Part shown: positions 50,803 to 59,557 of the stretch, in pieces
Layout of the letters: the number at the start of each line of letters is the position of its first letter
Position numbering within the stretch: the stretch's first letter is position 1
Source of the DNA: Streptomyces sp. SJL17-4
Lineage (GTDB): Bacteria > Actinomycetota > Actinomycetes > Streptomycetales > Streptomycetaceae
Reading direction: 5' to 3'
DNA length: 64,000 nt
NCBI RefSeq assembly: GCF_036826855.1
Contig: NZ_CP104578.1
Coordinates: 2,170,001 to 2,234,000 of the forward strand
Made by a program: the position numbers and the translations under genes
Notes under the pieces: generated by a model
Told to the model about the DNA's origin: nothing
The model's input: only the letters and a program-made list of their open reading frames with translations
The model's database searches: none

Positions 50803-52983
50803 TCAGGCCGGTTCGGTATCGGCCGAGGCCCCAGCCGGGGCCCTGGTCGGCAGGAGCGCGCCGCCCGTGAGGCCGCCCGTCAGCAGGGCCGCCGTCTCCT
50901 CCGCGAGGCGCGCGGCCTGCTGTGCCCGCGCGCGCAGTCCGTGGACGTGCCGGAAGGCCTCGCCGTAGCGGCGCTGCTCGTCCAGTGGTAACAGCGGGAC
51001 CCGTAGCCTGCCCGGAGCCACGTGCAGGACGGTGCTACCGGTGGAGGCCCCCGCAACGTTCTCCGCCGAGCCGACGAATCCGGCCAGGAACCAGGAGTCC
51101 AGGCGGGCCGGGTCCGGGCGCAGGAGGTGGACCTGGGGGCCGAGTAGAGCACCCGCGTCCCCCTCATCCGCCACTCGGGCCATCGGCCCGACGCCGCCCG
51201 CGATCGCCCGTACCAGGACGTCGCCGACGGCGATCACGGGCACGGGAGCCGCCGAACGGAGTTCCGCCGGGTCGCCGGTCGGGCCCGTCCCGCGCGCGAT
51301 GTCCGCTCCGGTGAGGACCGGCGCCGCCGTTGCGGGGGCGGCCCCTTCCGGCTCCGGTTCCGGTCCCTTGGCGTCCGGGATGGTACGGAGTAGGGTCAGC
51401 GCCCCGCCCCGGGCAAGGTCGGCGGCGGTGGCCGTACGCCACTCCCGGGCCGAGCCGCCAGGTTCGGGCGGGGTCCAGGCGGTGAGGTCCGCCGCGTCGA
51501 GGAGGGAGCGGGCGGCTTCGGTCAGCTCACGGCGGCCCGTCTCCGTACGCGTGGACAGCTCGGCGGGGTTGACATCCGTGCGGGAGGTGCGGACCTGGCG
51601 GGCCGGGGTGAGGTCGACGAACTCGTCGAGGAGGTCCACGACCGGTACCGCACGTGCGGCGCCCGGCTCGGCCGCGAAGCCGTCCGGGTCGGCCGTGAAG
51701 GCCGCCCAGTAGGCGAGCGCCTGCCCCGTCAGGCTGGCCCAGTCGATCGGGGCACGGGAAGAACCCGTACGCGGCGATCCCGCCGCCTGTTCCCCGGCAC
51801 CCGGCCCGGGCGACCCTGCCATGTCGACGAACAGCACCGACTTCCGCTCCGGGCCGCCCGGCTCGGGCCGTTGCAGTACCCACAGCTGCAGGCCCACGTG
51901 CAGCGGCGGTGCGGCCCCGGCCGGGAGAGCCAGTACGGCCCGCACGGCGCCGCCGCGCACCAGCTCCGCCCGCACCCGGCGCCCGGAGGGGCGGGAGGCG
52001 GTGGCGGGCGGCAGGATCAGCACGGCCCAGCCGCCCGGCGCGAGGTGGGCGAGGCAGTGCTGCACCCAGGCGAGCTCGGACTCTGCCCGTCCCGGTACGC
52101 CGTACGCCCAGCGCGGGTCGTACGCGAGCTCGTCGTGGCCCCAGTCGCGATCTCCGTACGGCGGGTTGCACACCACCGCGTCCGCCGTCAGGCCGTCGAA
52201 GGCGTCCGCGCGCAGGCTGTCCCCGATGCGTACGGTGACCTCGGCCTGCGGCGCGGCGAGGCTCAGCCCGACCGTGGCGCGCTGCGCCTGTACGGGTACG
52301 GAGTCCTGGCCGAGGAGAGTGGTGGCGCCGCGCCCGGCGGCGGCTGCCAGAAGCGCGCCGCTGCCGCAGGCCGGGTCCAGCACCCGCGTGACCGCGGCCG
52401 GGAGCAGCGCCGCGACCAGCCGCGTCAGGGGTTCGGGGGTTCCGTAGACGCCGGTCGCGGCGCTGTCCTCCAGTTCCCTTTCCGCGAGCACGGCGAGCGC
52501 GGCCGGGCCGCTCTCCTCGCGTACGCAGCGAAGGACCGCGCGCAGGGTGGGGCCATCGGATGCGGCGAACAGGGGGCTCGCGGGCGTCGGACCGGGGAGC
52601 GAGGCCAGGAGCTCGGCCACCTCCTCGGCGGCGCGGGCGACGAGCTCGGCGTCCGTGAGGTCGGCGAGCGCCGCCGCCTCGTCCGGGGAGCGGCGGGCGA
52701 GCGTGAGGACGAAGCCGATGCGGCCGGTCGTCCGGTCCGGGTCGGAGGCCTGGAGGCGGACCGCGGTGCGCAGCTCCCCCCGGGGGTCGACGACCTGCGT
52801 GTGACCGCGCGAGCCGAGCCACGCCTGGACCGCTCCGAGGTCGTAGAGCGGACTGGTCTCGGTGCCGCCGGACGGATGGGGGAAGTCGGCGTGCCGTCGG
52901 CGCCAGTTGCTGACGGTGGCCCGGGTGACGCCGGCGATGCGGGAGATCTCCGCGGCTGTCACGTGGGCTGTTGTCTCGGGCAT
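50803..52983 (-). CDS. solitary N6-adenine DNA methylase with HTH and HsdS-like end
   Basis: 726 aa. N-terminal helix-turn-helix (AAEISRIAGVTRATVSNWRR), then a helical region, an HsdM-type core with motif I LDPACGSGALL and motif IV VVCNPPYGDRDWG, and a C-terminal part with GDVLVRAIAGGVGPMARV and LRVPLLPLDEQRRYGEAF that looks like one HsdS half. It could therefore recognise and methylate DNA alone. The start at 52983 is ATG, with GAGGAGAGG rather far upstream (about 13 bases). It is on the same strand as hsdM and may be cotranscribed. Role: epigenetic marking, or the methylase of a second system whose nuclease is missing here. Confidence 0.82.
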   Translation of the reverse strand: MPETTAHVTAAEISRIAGVTRATVSNWRRRHADFPHPSGGTETSPLYDLGAVQAWLGSRGHTQVVDPRGELRTAVRLQASDPDRTTGRIGFVLTLARRSPDEAAALADLTDAELVARAAEEVAELLASLPGPTPASPLFAASDGPTLRAVLRCVREESGPAALAVLAERELEDSAATGVYGTPEPLTRLVAALLPAAVTRVLDPACGSGALLAAAAGRGATTLLGQDSVPVQAQRATVGLSLAAPQAEVTVRIGDSLRADAFDGLTADAVVCNPPYGDRDWGHDELAYDPRWAYGVPGRAESELAWVQHCLAHLAPGGWAVLILPPATASRPSGRRVRAELVRGGAVRAVLALPAGAAPPLHVGLQLWVLQRPEPGGPERKSVLFVDMAGSPGPGAGEQAAGSPRTGSSRAPIDWASLTGQALAYWAAFTADPDGFAAEPGAARAVPVVDLLDEFVDLTPARQVRTSRTDVNPAELSTRTETGRRELTEAARSLLDAADLTAWTPPEPGGSAREWRTATAADLARGGALTLLRTIPDAKGPEPEPEGAAPATAAPVLTGADIARGTGPTGDPAELRSAAPVPVIAVGDVLVRAIAGGVGPMARVADEGDAGALLGPQVHLLRPDPARLDSWFLAGFVGSAENVAGASTGSTVLHVAPGRLRVPLLPLDEQRRYGEAFRHVHGLRARAQQAARLAEETAALLTGGLTGGALLPTRAPAGASADTEPA

Positions 52984-53053
52984 GACCGGGCGGAACCTCT
53001 CCTCTGGACGGGCAGTTCACACCCTACACCACACCCCGAGACTGAATTTGCGC

Positions 53054-53082
53054 TTGACAGTGCTTTCAGAGGTCCATCTACT
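53054..53082 (+). promoter_or_regulatory. predicted promoter of the TIGR04141 gene
   Basis: TTGACA at 53054-53059 and TCTACT at 53077-53082, with 17 bp between. It lies 48 bases before the ATG at 53130, and the only genes around are this one and the divergent methylase. Confidence 0.55.
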
Positions 53083-53129
53083 GGGTGTCGTTAGCACCAC
53101 GGCCCCGCCTCACCACCCCGGGAGTCCCC

Positions 53130-54816
53130 ATGCCGCTCGGCCCGACCCTCACCCACAGCCCTGCCACCGCCCCCAGGACCCGGCGCAGCACTCTCCACCT
53201 GCTCCGGGACACGGGCCAGTCTCCCGCGGACCTGCGGGCGGCACTCAACGCCAGGTATGAGCGCGATTACTCCTTCGCTGTCGAGGACGTGACGGTCGGG
53301 GACGCCCCCGCGCTCTTGTGCCACGGTGTGATCGGCCACCACCGGCCTCCCGACTGGACCTCGGCGGTGCACACCCTCACCGGGCGGAAGCCGCCCGTGG
53401 AGAACCGCACCTCGGCGTGCGTCCTGCTCCTCCCCGTCGCCGACGACGTCTTCGCCCTCACCTTCGGCATGGGGCACCTCCTGCTCGACCAGAGCAGGAT
53501 CTCCCCCGGCTTCGGCTTCGACTTCGTCCTGCGCGCGGCACAGCCCGACGCCGTCCGCCAGGTCACGCACAGCCTGATGGACGCCAGAGGCCGCACGGAC
53601 CGGAGCTCCGCCGCCCAGGGCCAGCACATCCGCGCGTTCCCCATCGAGGAGTACGGAGAAGTGGTGAGCCGGTTGGTCGGCACCCTGAGTTCGACGGAAC
53701 TCACGATCGGGAAGCACAGCAGGCGAACGCCCCAGGTGGCCGGGACGGACGCCCTGAAGATCCATCTCGGTGCGCAGCCCGAGGACCTGGTCCACGACCT
53801 CACGCAGGTCCGGGCGATCCTCGCCCGCCGCTCTCCCGCGCCGGAGTTCGAGGCCATCGCCCGCGTTCGCCCGCTCAAGAGCGGAGACCCGCGACGCAGC
53901 GGCCTGGAGGCCCGCCTCGACAACCTGCTGGGCGCCTCGGCGGACACCGGATCGCTGGCTCTGGCCGCCCCCGCGGCCTGCCTCGACCAGGAGGACGCCG
54001 CACTCTCCTACCAGGTGAAGGTCGGATCCGTCCGCCGCCTCATGTCCTCTCCGGCCATCGACGACATCCTGGAGCTGCTCGACGGCATCCCGCCCGGCAG
54101 GCGCCTGGAAACCCTGTCCGCGGGCTACATACAGATGCACCGGGACGAGGAGGGCACCGACCCGGTGAGCGCCCAGGTGAAGGCCCACAAGTGGATCACG
54201 GCCGAGATCTCGCTCGGCGCCAGCCGCTACTTCCACCACGAGGGGCGCTGGTTCGAGATCGGGGGACCAGTACCTGGAGGGCATCCGGAGCGAGGTCGAC
54301 ACCCTGCTGACCGCACCGGCCGGCTGCACGCTGCCGCCCTGGACGGCCGACCTCGCGACGGAGGAGGAGTACAACGTGGAGGCAGCAAAGCATGGTTACG
54401 TCTGCCTGGACCGCCGACTGATCAAGACCGCCCAGCATCCGCACGGTTTCGAGGCCGCTGACCTGCTTGCCGAGGACGGAACCCTCATCTACGTCAAGAG
54501 GGCCGCCTCCTCGGCGCCGCTGAGCCATCTCTTCGCCCAGGGCAGGATCTCCGCCGATGCCCTGCGCTACGACGCGGAGGCGCGCTCCGAGTTCGTCCGA
54601 CGCGTGCGGGAACGACGCTCTGGGCACCCCGTCAGCGAGGACTTCACCCCGCGGAAGGTCGTCTACGCCATCTCGCTCAAGAGCGGGAAGGCCCTGACGA
54701 CGGCGAACCTATTCACCTTCGCCCAGGTCTCCCTACTGCAGGCAGCCCGTGCGCTGCGCGCCCAGGGCATCGACGTGTCTGTGGTCGGCATTCCGTCCGT
54801 GGACACCAGCGCCTGA
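53130..54816 (+). pseudogene. TIGR04141/DUF6119 family protein, frameshifted
   Basis: The family is sporadically distributed, often near restriction systems; its biochemical role is not established. The first part (53130 to about 54260) has RSTLHLLRDTGQSPADLR, FALTFGMGHLLLDQSRISPG and a central helical region. At the five-G run 54261-54265 the frame is lost. Removing one G gives WFEIGDQYLEGIRSEVDTLL and joins smoothly to the frame carrying HGYVCLDRRLIKT, LIYVKRAASSAPLSHLFAQG and the end at 54816. The full protein would be about 560 aa. ATG 53130 has GGGAG 5 bases upstream. Either a sequencing error in a homopolymer or a genuine inactivation. Confidence 0.8.
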
Positions 54817-55213
54817 TCCGCGTCCGCGAAGGCCAGACCTCCATGCCGCGCATGGACCTCGTCGCACCCTTCCGTCAGAAAGATCGCTCGCAAAGGCGTC
54901 CCTTGGGCACTGGAATCCCTACGGCCCTTGCGACGACATCTGCCCGATACCCGGCCTGCATCACGGAACGTCACGGCCGAGAAGCGAAGAGGTGGGGCCG
55001 ACCAGTTGTGTGGCAGTCGGCCTCACCACCGCATCGCGGCGGCCACCTCCACACGGGCGGGCGCACCGACCGGCAGCCTCGGACCACTCATGACGACCTA
55101 TCAGAGACGGGGCCGTCCGTGCGTCAAACGTGCGTCACGTGCGTCGAATATGCGTCAAGATATCGCACCTAACGCACGTAACGCCCATAACGCACACTCG
55201 GAGAAACCGCAGC
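54817..55213. other. intergenic stretch holding att-like repeat copy 3
   Basis: 397 bases between the TIGR04141 gene and the RNA methyltransferase stop. Nearly all of the right part belongs to the third repeat copy. No gene seen. Confidence 0.6.
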
Positions 55214-55265
55214 TCAGGCGTCCTTCTTCACCGGCTCCAGGATCGCCACGCACTCCACGTGGTGC
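54897..55265. repeat. att-like repeat, copy 3, joined to the intact RNA methyltransferase gene
   Basis: The core 55112-55207 is identical to 15695-15790. Inside each core are four direct TGCGTCA-type heptamers (one with G for the last A) and, after a short spacer, three TAACGCA-type heptamers in inverse sense, at 9-11 bp intervals. The right end overlaps the last codons of the methyltransferase gene (from 55214), whose reading THHVECVAILEPVKKDA aligns with the tails in copies 1 and 2. The left flank is more diverged than copies 1 and 2 are from each other. Confidence 0.8.
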
Positions 55266-56542
55266 GTCATCGGGAACAGGTCGAACGCCCTCAGCGTCCG
55301 AACCTTGTAGCCGCGCTCCGCGAAGTACGCCAGGTCTCGGGCCAGGGCTGCCGGGTCGCAGGCCACGTAGGCGATGCGGCGGGCGCCCAGGCCTGCGAGG
55401 TGGTGGACCGTCTGCTTGCCGGCGCCCGCGCGCGGGGGGTCCAGGACGATGAGGTCGACCTCCGTGATGCCCGTGCGCGGGAGGACCGATTCGACCTTGC
55501 CCTGTTCGATGCGGACGCGCGGGAAGCCGGCCAGGTTGTGGCGGGCGTCCTCGACCGCGCGCTTGCCGGACTCGATGCCGAGGACCGCGCCCTGGTCGCC
55601 GACGCGGTCGGCGATGGCGCCCGCGAAGAGGCCGACGCCGCAGTAGAGGTCGAGGGCCGTTTCGCCCTTGCGGGGGGTCAGGCCCTGCATGACGGCGAGC
55701 ATCAGGGTCTGCGCGGCCTTCGGGTGGACCTGCCAGAAGCCGCCGTTGCCGACGCGGTAGGTGCGGTCGTCGGCGCGCTCGCGGACGAAGGCGCGGCCGT
55801 GGACGCGGTGGACTCCGCCGTCCTTCTCGTCGACGCGGAGGACGGAGACCGGCTTGTCCAGCTCCACCAGCGGGAGGCGGCCGCCGGGCTTCGGGGTCAG
55901 GATGACCTGGCGGTCGTTCGAGCCCGTGGCGGCAATGGCCTCCACGGAGGCCATGCCCTCCCAGGTGCGCTTCTCGACGCCGAGCTCCGAGACGCCCTCG
56001 GCGGCGATCATGCAGTGGTCGATCACCTCGACCTCGTGCGAGCGGTGCTTGCGCAGGCCCGCGTGGCCGTCCGCGTCGATCGCGTACTGGACGCGGGTCC
56101 GCCACTGCGGGACCTCGCCCTGCGGGAGCTTGTCGCCCTCGGCCGGCATGACCGTGCCGTCCCAGCCGGCCTCCTCGGGGGTGAGCCCGGCGAGCCGCAG
56201 GAGCTGCTCGGCGATGACCTCGCCCTTGAGGCGGCGCTGGGCGCCGGGCTTGGCGTGCTGCCAGTCGCAGCCGCCGCACTTGCCCGGTCCCGCGAAGGGG
56301 CAGGGGGCCGCCACGCGGTCCTTCGAGGCGTCCAGGATCGTGACCGCGTCCGCGCGCAGGAAGCGGGAGGTCTCCTCGCCCTCGGTGACGCGGGCGACGA
56401 CCCGCTCGCCGGGCAGTGCGTGGCGCACGAAGAGGACGCGGCCCGCGTCGGTGCGGGCGATGCAGTGGCCGCCGTGGGCGACCGGACCGACCTCGACCTC
56501 GTACTCTTCCCCGACCAACGACGAAACAGGGGTGTTCTGCAT
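55214..56542 (-). CDS. RNA (uracil-5-)methyltransferase, TrmA/RlmD family with TRAM domain
   Basis: 442 aa. N-terminal TRAM RNA-binding domain (VEVGPVAHGGHCIARTDAGR), then the iron-sulphur cysteine cluster CPFAGPGKCGGCDWQH, and a SAM domain with LDLYCGVGLFAG, catalytic IVLDPPRAGAGK and ACDPAALARDLAYF. Such enzymes make 5-methyluridine in tRNA or rRNA. It is the intact version of the gene whose last codons are duplicated at 15.8 and 36.0 kb, so its 3' end is the presumed insertion point of the islands. It follows the KimA-like gene on the same strand after a hairpin (56570-56599). Whether the target is tRNA or 23S rRNA cannot be read. Confidence 0.9.
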   Translation of the reverse strand: MQNTPVSSLVGEEYEVEVGPVAHGGHCIARTDAGRVLFVRHALPGERVVARVTEGEETSRFLRADAVTILDASKDRVAAPCPFAGPGKCGGCDWQHAKPGAQRRLKGEVIAEQLLRLAGLTPEEAGWDGTVMPAEGDKLPQGEVPQWRTRVQYAIDADGHAGLRKHRSHEVEVIDHCMIAAEGVSELGVEKRTWEGMASVEAIAATGSNDRQVILTPKPGGRLPLVELDKPVSVLRVDEKDGGVHRVHGRAFVRERADDRTYRVGNGGFWQVHPKAAQTLMLAVMQGLTPRKGETALDLYCGVGLFAGAIADRVGDQGAVLGIESGKRAVEDARHNLAGFPRVRIEQGKVESVLPRTGITEVDLIVLDPPRAGAGKQTVHHLAGLGARRIAYVACDPAALARDLAYFAERGYKVRTLRAFDLFPMTHHVECVAILEPVKKDA

Positions 56543-56569
56543 GGTGGGGAAGCTCCAAGGGGACGCGAT

Positions 56570-56599
56570 GGTGGGCTGCCGTTTGGACGGCAGCCCACC
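56570..56599 (-). terminator. hairpin between the KimA-like and RNA methyltransferase genes
   Basis: GGTGGGCTGCCGT / ACGGCAGCCCACC, a 13-bp stem with a 4-base loop, just beyond the transporter stop and 28 bases before the methyltransferase start. It could terminate or attenuate read-through. Confidence 0.6.
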
Positions 56600-56602
56600 A
56601 GT

Positions 56603-58654
56603 CTAGTTGTTCTTCGCCGCCGGTTCCTTCTGGCCCTTCTCCACCGGGCCGCGGCGGACCGAGCCCGGCGCGTTCCACTCCTGGCGCTTCCTGGCCCGCT
56701 TCTTCGCGGCCTCGGAGGACTGGAGCTGGTACGGGACGGAGGTCACCATGACGCCGGGGGTGAAGAGCAGCCTGCCCTTGAGGCGGAGGGCCGACTGGTT
56801 GTGGAGCAGGTGCTCGTACCAGTGCCCGACGACGTACTCCGGGATGTAGACGGAGACGGCGTCGCGCGGGCTCTCGCGGCGGATGCTCTTGACGTACTCG
56901 ATCACCGGGCGGGTGATCTCGCGGTACGGCGAGTCGAGGATCTTGAGCGGGACGTTGATGCCGCGCCGCTCCCACTCCTCCCTGAGCGCCTTCGTCTCGA
57001 CCGGGTCGACGTTGACGGTCAGCGCCTCCAGCTCGTTCGCGTGCATGAGCTTGGCGTAGGCCAGGGCGCGGAGGGTGGGCTTGTGGAGCTTGGAGACGAG
57101 GACGATGGAGCGGACCCGGGACGGGCGTACGTATTCGTCGGGGCGTTCCTCGGCGGCGGCGATCTCCGCGGAGACCGAGTCGTAGTGCCTGCGGATCGCG
57201 CTCATCGTCCCGTAGAAGATCACCATGCCGAGCAGGGCGACCCAGGCGCCGTGGGTGAACTTGGTGGCGAGGACGACGACGAGGACGAGGCCGGTGAAGA
57301 AGGCGCCGAAGGCGTTGATCGCGCGGGAGCGGATCATGTGGCGGCGCTTGGCCGGGTCCCGCTCCGTCTTCAGGTGCCGGTTCCAGTGCCGGACCATGCC
57401 GGTCTGGCTGAGGGTGAAGGAGACGAAGACGCCGACGATGTACAGCTGGATCAGCTTGGTCGAGTCGGCCCCGTAGACCCAGACGAGCAGGGCGGCGGCG
57501 CCGGCGAGGAGCACGATGCCGTTGGAGAAGGTGAGGCGGTCGCCGCGGGTGTGCAGCTGGCGCGGCAGGTACCGGTCCTGGGCGAGGATCGAGCCGAGGA
57601 GCGGGAAGCCGTTGTACGCGGTGTTGGCGGCCAGGAAGAGGACGAGCGCGGTGGCGGCGGCGAGCACGATGAAGAAGAACGTTCCGTCACCGAAGACGGC
57701 GGCCGCGACCTGGGAGATGACCGGGTCCTGGACGTAGCTCTCGCCGACCGGGACGCCGTTGTTCAGCAGGTCGTGGGCGGGGTTCTCGGCCATCCGGACG
57801 TCGGTGGCCATGGCCAGGAAGATGATCCCGCAGAACATGGTGACGGCGAGGCCGCCCATGAGGGCGAGCGTGGTGGCGGCGTTCTTCGACTTCGGCTTGC
57901 GGAAGGCGGGGACACCGTTGGAGATGGCCTCGACTCCGGTGAGGGCGGCACAGCCGGAGGAGAACGCGCGCAGCAGCAGGAAGACCAGCGCGAAACCGGC
58001 CAGACCCTGGTGCTCGGGCTTGATCTCGAAGTCCGCGGTGGGGGCCTTCATCGTCTCGTCGAGGACGATCCCCTTGTACGCGCCCCAGGCGATCATGATG
58101 AAGACGCCGGCGACGAAGACGTACGTCGGGATCGCGAAGAGCGAGCCCGACTCCTTCACGCCGCGCAGGTTCATCACGGTGAGCAGCACGATCACGCCGA
58201 CCGCGCAGGCCACCTTGTGCTCGACCACGAAGGGGATCGCCGAGCCGAGGTTCTCGATGCCCGAGGAGATCGACACGGCGACGGTCAGGACGTAGTCGAC
58301 GAGCAGGGCGCTCGCGACGGTCAGTCCGGCCTTCGGCCCGAGGTTGGTGTTGGCGACCTCGTAGTCGCCGCCGCCGCTCGGGTACGCGTGGACGTTCTGC
58401 CGGTAGGACGCGACCACCGTGAACATCAGGACGACGACCGCGAGCGCGATCCAGGGGCTGAAGTGGTACGCCGACAGACCGGCGACGGACAGAACGAGCA
58501 GCACCTCGCCCGGTGCGTACGCCACCGAGGACAGCGGGTCGGAGGCGAAGACGGGGAGCGCGATCCGCTTGGAGAGGAGGGTCTCTCCGAGCTTGTCGCT
58601 GCGCAGGGCCCGCCCGATCAGGATCCGTTTGGGAAGGTCGGTCAGTTTGGACAC
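56603..58654 (-). CDS. KimA-like potassium transporter (APC/KUP superfamily)
   Basis: 683 aa, about 12 membrane segments followed by a cytoplasmic universal-stress-like domain. The arrangement matches KimA (YdaO) of Bacillus: RILIGRALRSDKLGE, then LSSVAYAPGEVLL, AYPSGGGDYEVA, AFSSGCAALTGVEAISNG, and in the tail HNQSALRLKGRLLFTPG with VTSVPYQL. KimA is a proton-coupled K+ importer controlled by c-di-AMP. Divergent trkA genes support a potassium role. The GTG at 58654 has no ribosome-binding site, and TACGAT (58662-58667) lies 7 bases before it, so a leaderless mRNA is plausible. General annotations call such proteins amino acid permeases. Confidence 0.82.
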   Translation of the reverse strand: MSKLTDLPKRILIGRALRSDKLGETLLSKRIALPVFASDPLSSVAYAPGEVLLVLSVAGLSAYHFSPWIALAVVVLMFTVVASYRQNVHAYPSGGGDYEVANTNLGPKAGLTVASALLVDYVLTVAVSISSGIENLGSAIPFVVEHKVACAVGVIVLLTVMNLRGVKESGSLFAIPTYVFVAGVFIMIAWGAYKGIVLDETMKAPTADFEIKPEHQGLAGFALVFLLLRAFSSGCAALTGVEAISNGVPAFRKPKSKNAATTLALMGGLAVTMFCGIIFLAMATDVRMAENPAHDLLNNGVPVGESYVQDPVISQVAAAVFGDGTFFFIVLAAATALVLFLAANTAYNGFPLLGSILAQDRYLPRQLHTRGDRLTFSNGIVLLAGAAALLVWVYGADSTKLIQLYIVGVFVSFTLSQTGMVRHWNRHLKTERDPAKRRHMIRSRAINAFGAFFTGLVLVVVLATKFTHGAWVALLGMVIFYGTMSAIRRHYDSVSAEIAAAEERPDEYVRPSRVRSIVLVSKLHKPTLRALAYAKLMHANELEALTVNVDPVETKALREEWERRGINVPLKILDSPYREITRPVIEYVKSIRRESPRDAVSVYIPEYVVGHWYEHLLHNQSALRLKGRLLFTPGVMVTSVPYQLQSSEAAKKRARKRQEWNAPGSVRRGPVEKGQKEPAAKNN

Positions 58655-58888
58655 GGAGAGGATCGTAAGCGTTCGAAAACAGCCATGCTCACCGCGACCC
58701 CCTATCCATACGGAATCTTTCCGTCTACCACCTCGGATGCGGTCCCGGCCAGCGTTGCCGCTTAAGCTCGGACCGGGTGACCCGGCAGGGTGTTGCCCGC
58801 CGCGACCCGGGCGCATCGGGTGAGGAAAGTTGTGAGCAGGGTGTTTTCGCAGGTCAGTAAGACGATCAGGAGTGCGGGGTAAGGGGAC

Positions 58889-59557
58889 GTGCACATCGTC
58901 ATCATGGGCTGCGGGCGAGTGGGAGCCGCTCTCGCGCAGACCCTGGAGCAGCAGGGGCACACCGTCGCGGTCGTGGACCAGGACCCGACGGCTTTCCGTC
59001 GTCTGGGGTCGGGTTTCGGCGGTCGGCGCGTCACGGGCGTGGGCTTCGACCAGGACACGCTGCGTGAGGCCGGCATCGAGGACGCGGGGGCGTTCGCCGC
59101 GGTGAGCAGCGGCGACAATTCGAACATCATCGCGGCGCGGGTCGCCCGCGAGATGTTCGGCATCGAGAACGTGGCGGCGCGGATCTACGACCCGCGGCGC
59201 GCCGAGGTCTACCAGCGCCTCGGCATCCCGACGGTCGCGACGGTCCGCTGGACCGCCGACCAGATGCTGCGGCGGCTGCTGCCCTCGGGCGCTGAGCCCC
59301 TGTGGCGGGACCCGAGCGGTGGGGTGCAGCTCGCGGAGGTGCACACCTCCCCCGCCTGGATCGGCCACAAGGTGAGCCGGCTCCAGGAGGAGACCGGCGT
59401 GCGGGTCGCCTTCCTCACCCGGCTGGGCGAAGCGATTCTGCCGACCTCGCAGACGGTGCTCCAGGAGGGTGATCTGGTGCACGTGATGATGCGTACGGAC
59501 GAGATCGCGAAGGTCGAGGAGGCCTTCGCCGAGGGTCCCGAGGAGGGCGGTCACTGA
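58889..59557 (+). CDS. trkA: TrkA-type potassium uptake regulator 1
   Basis: 222 aa, one RCK unit: Rossmann-type N-domain MHIVIMGCGRVGAALAQTLE with the nucleotide-binding Gly pattern, acidic DQD end of strand 2, and a C-terminal TrkA_C subdomain (WIGHKVSRLQEETGVRVAFL). It binds nucleotides or c-di-AMP and gates a K+ transporter. GTG start with AAGGGG just upstream. Its stop shares a base with the next start (TGATG), so it is cotranslated with the second TrkA. Divergent from the KimA-like transporter. Confidence 0.9.
   Translation: MHIVIMGCGRVGAALAQTLEQQGHTVAVVDQDPTAFRRLGSGFGGRRVTGVGFDQDTLREAGIEDAGAFAAVSSGDNSNIIAARVAREMFGIENVAARIYDPRRAEVYQRLGIPTVATVRWTADQMLRRLLPSGAEPLWRDPSGGVQLAEVHTSPAWIGHKVSRLQEETGVRVAFLTRLGEAILPTSQTVLQEGDLVHVMMRTDEIAKVEEAFAEGPEEGGH

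Larger units (their letters stand above)
35962..55111. mobile_element. candidate genomic island B (defence cargo)
   Basis: Interval between att-like copies 2 and 3. Cargo: helicase, AIPR protein, Ser/Thr kinase, WhiJ-like trio, type I restriction-modification, solitary methylase and the TIGR04141 gene. No integrase or transfer genes are visible. Inference is based on the flanking repeats and the cargo type. Confidence 0.5.

Noticed and set aside
55112..55207. CRISPR-like array from the regularly spaced heptamers
   Set aside because: Units are only 7 bp with 2-4 bp gaps and there are no spacers or cas genes; it fits a protein-binding array.
55130..58765. 1211-residue rightward open frame across the RNA methyltransferase and KimA-like genes
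   Set aside because: Antisense to two well-supported genes, low-complexity composition and no homology pattern.
58655..58888. c-di-AMP (ydaO-type) riboswitch upstream of the KimA-like gene
   Set aside because: The conserved riboswitch segments could not be found, and the start looks leaderless.
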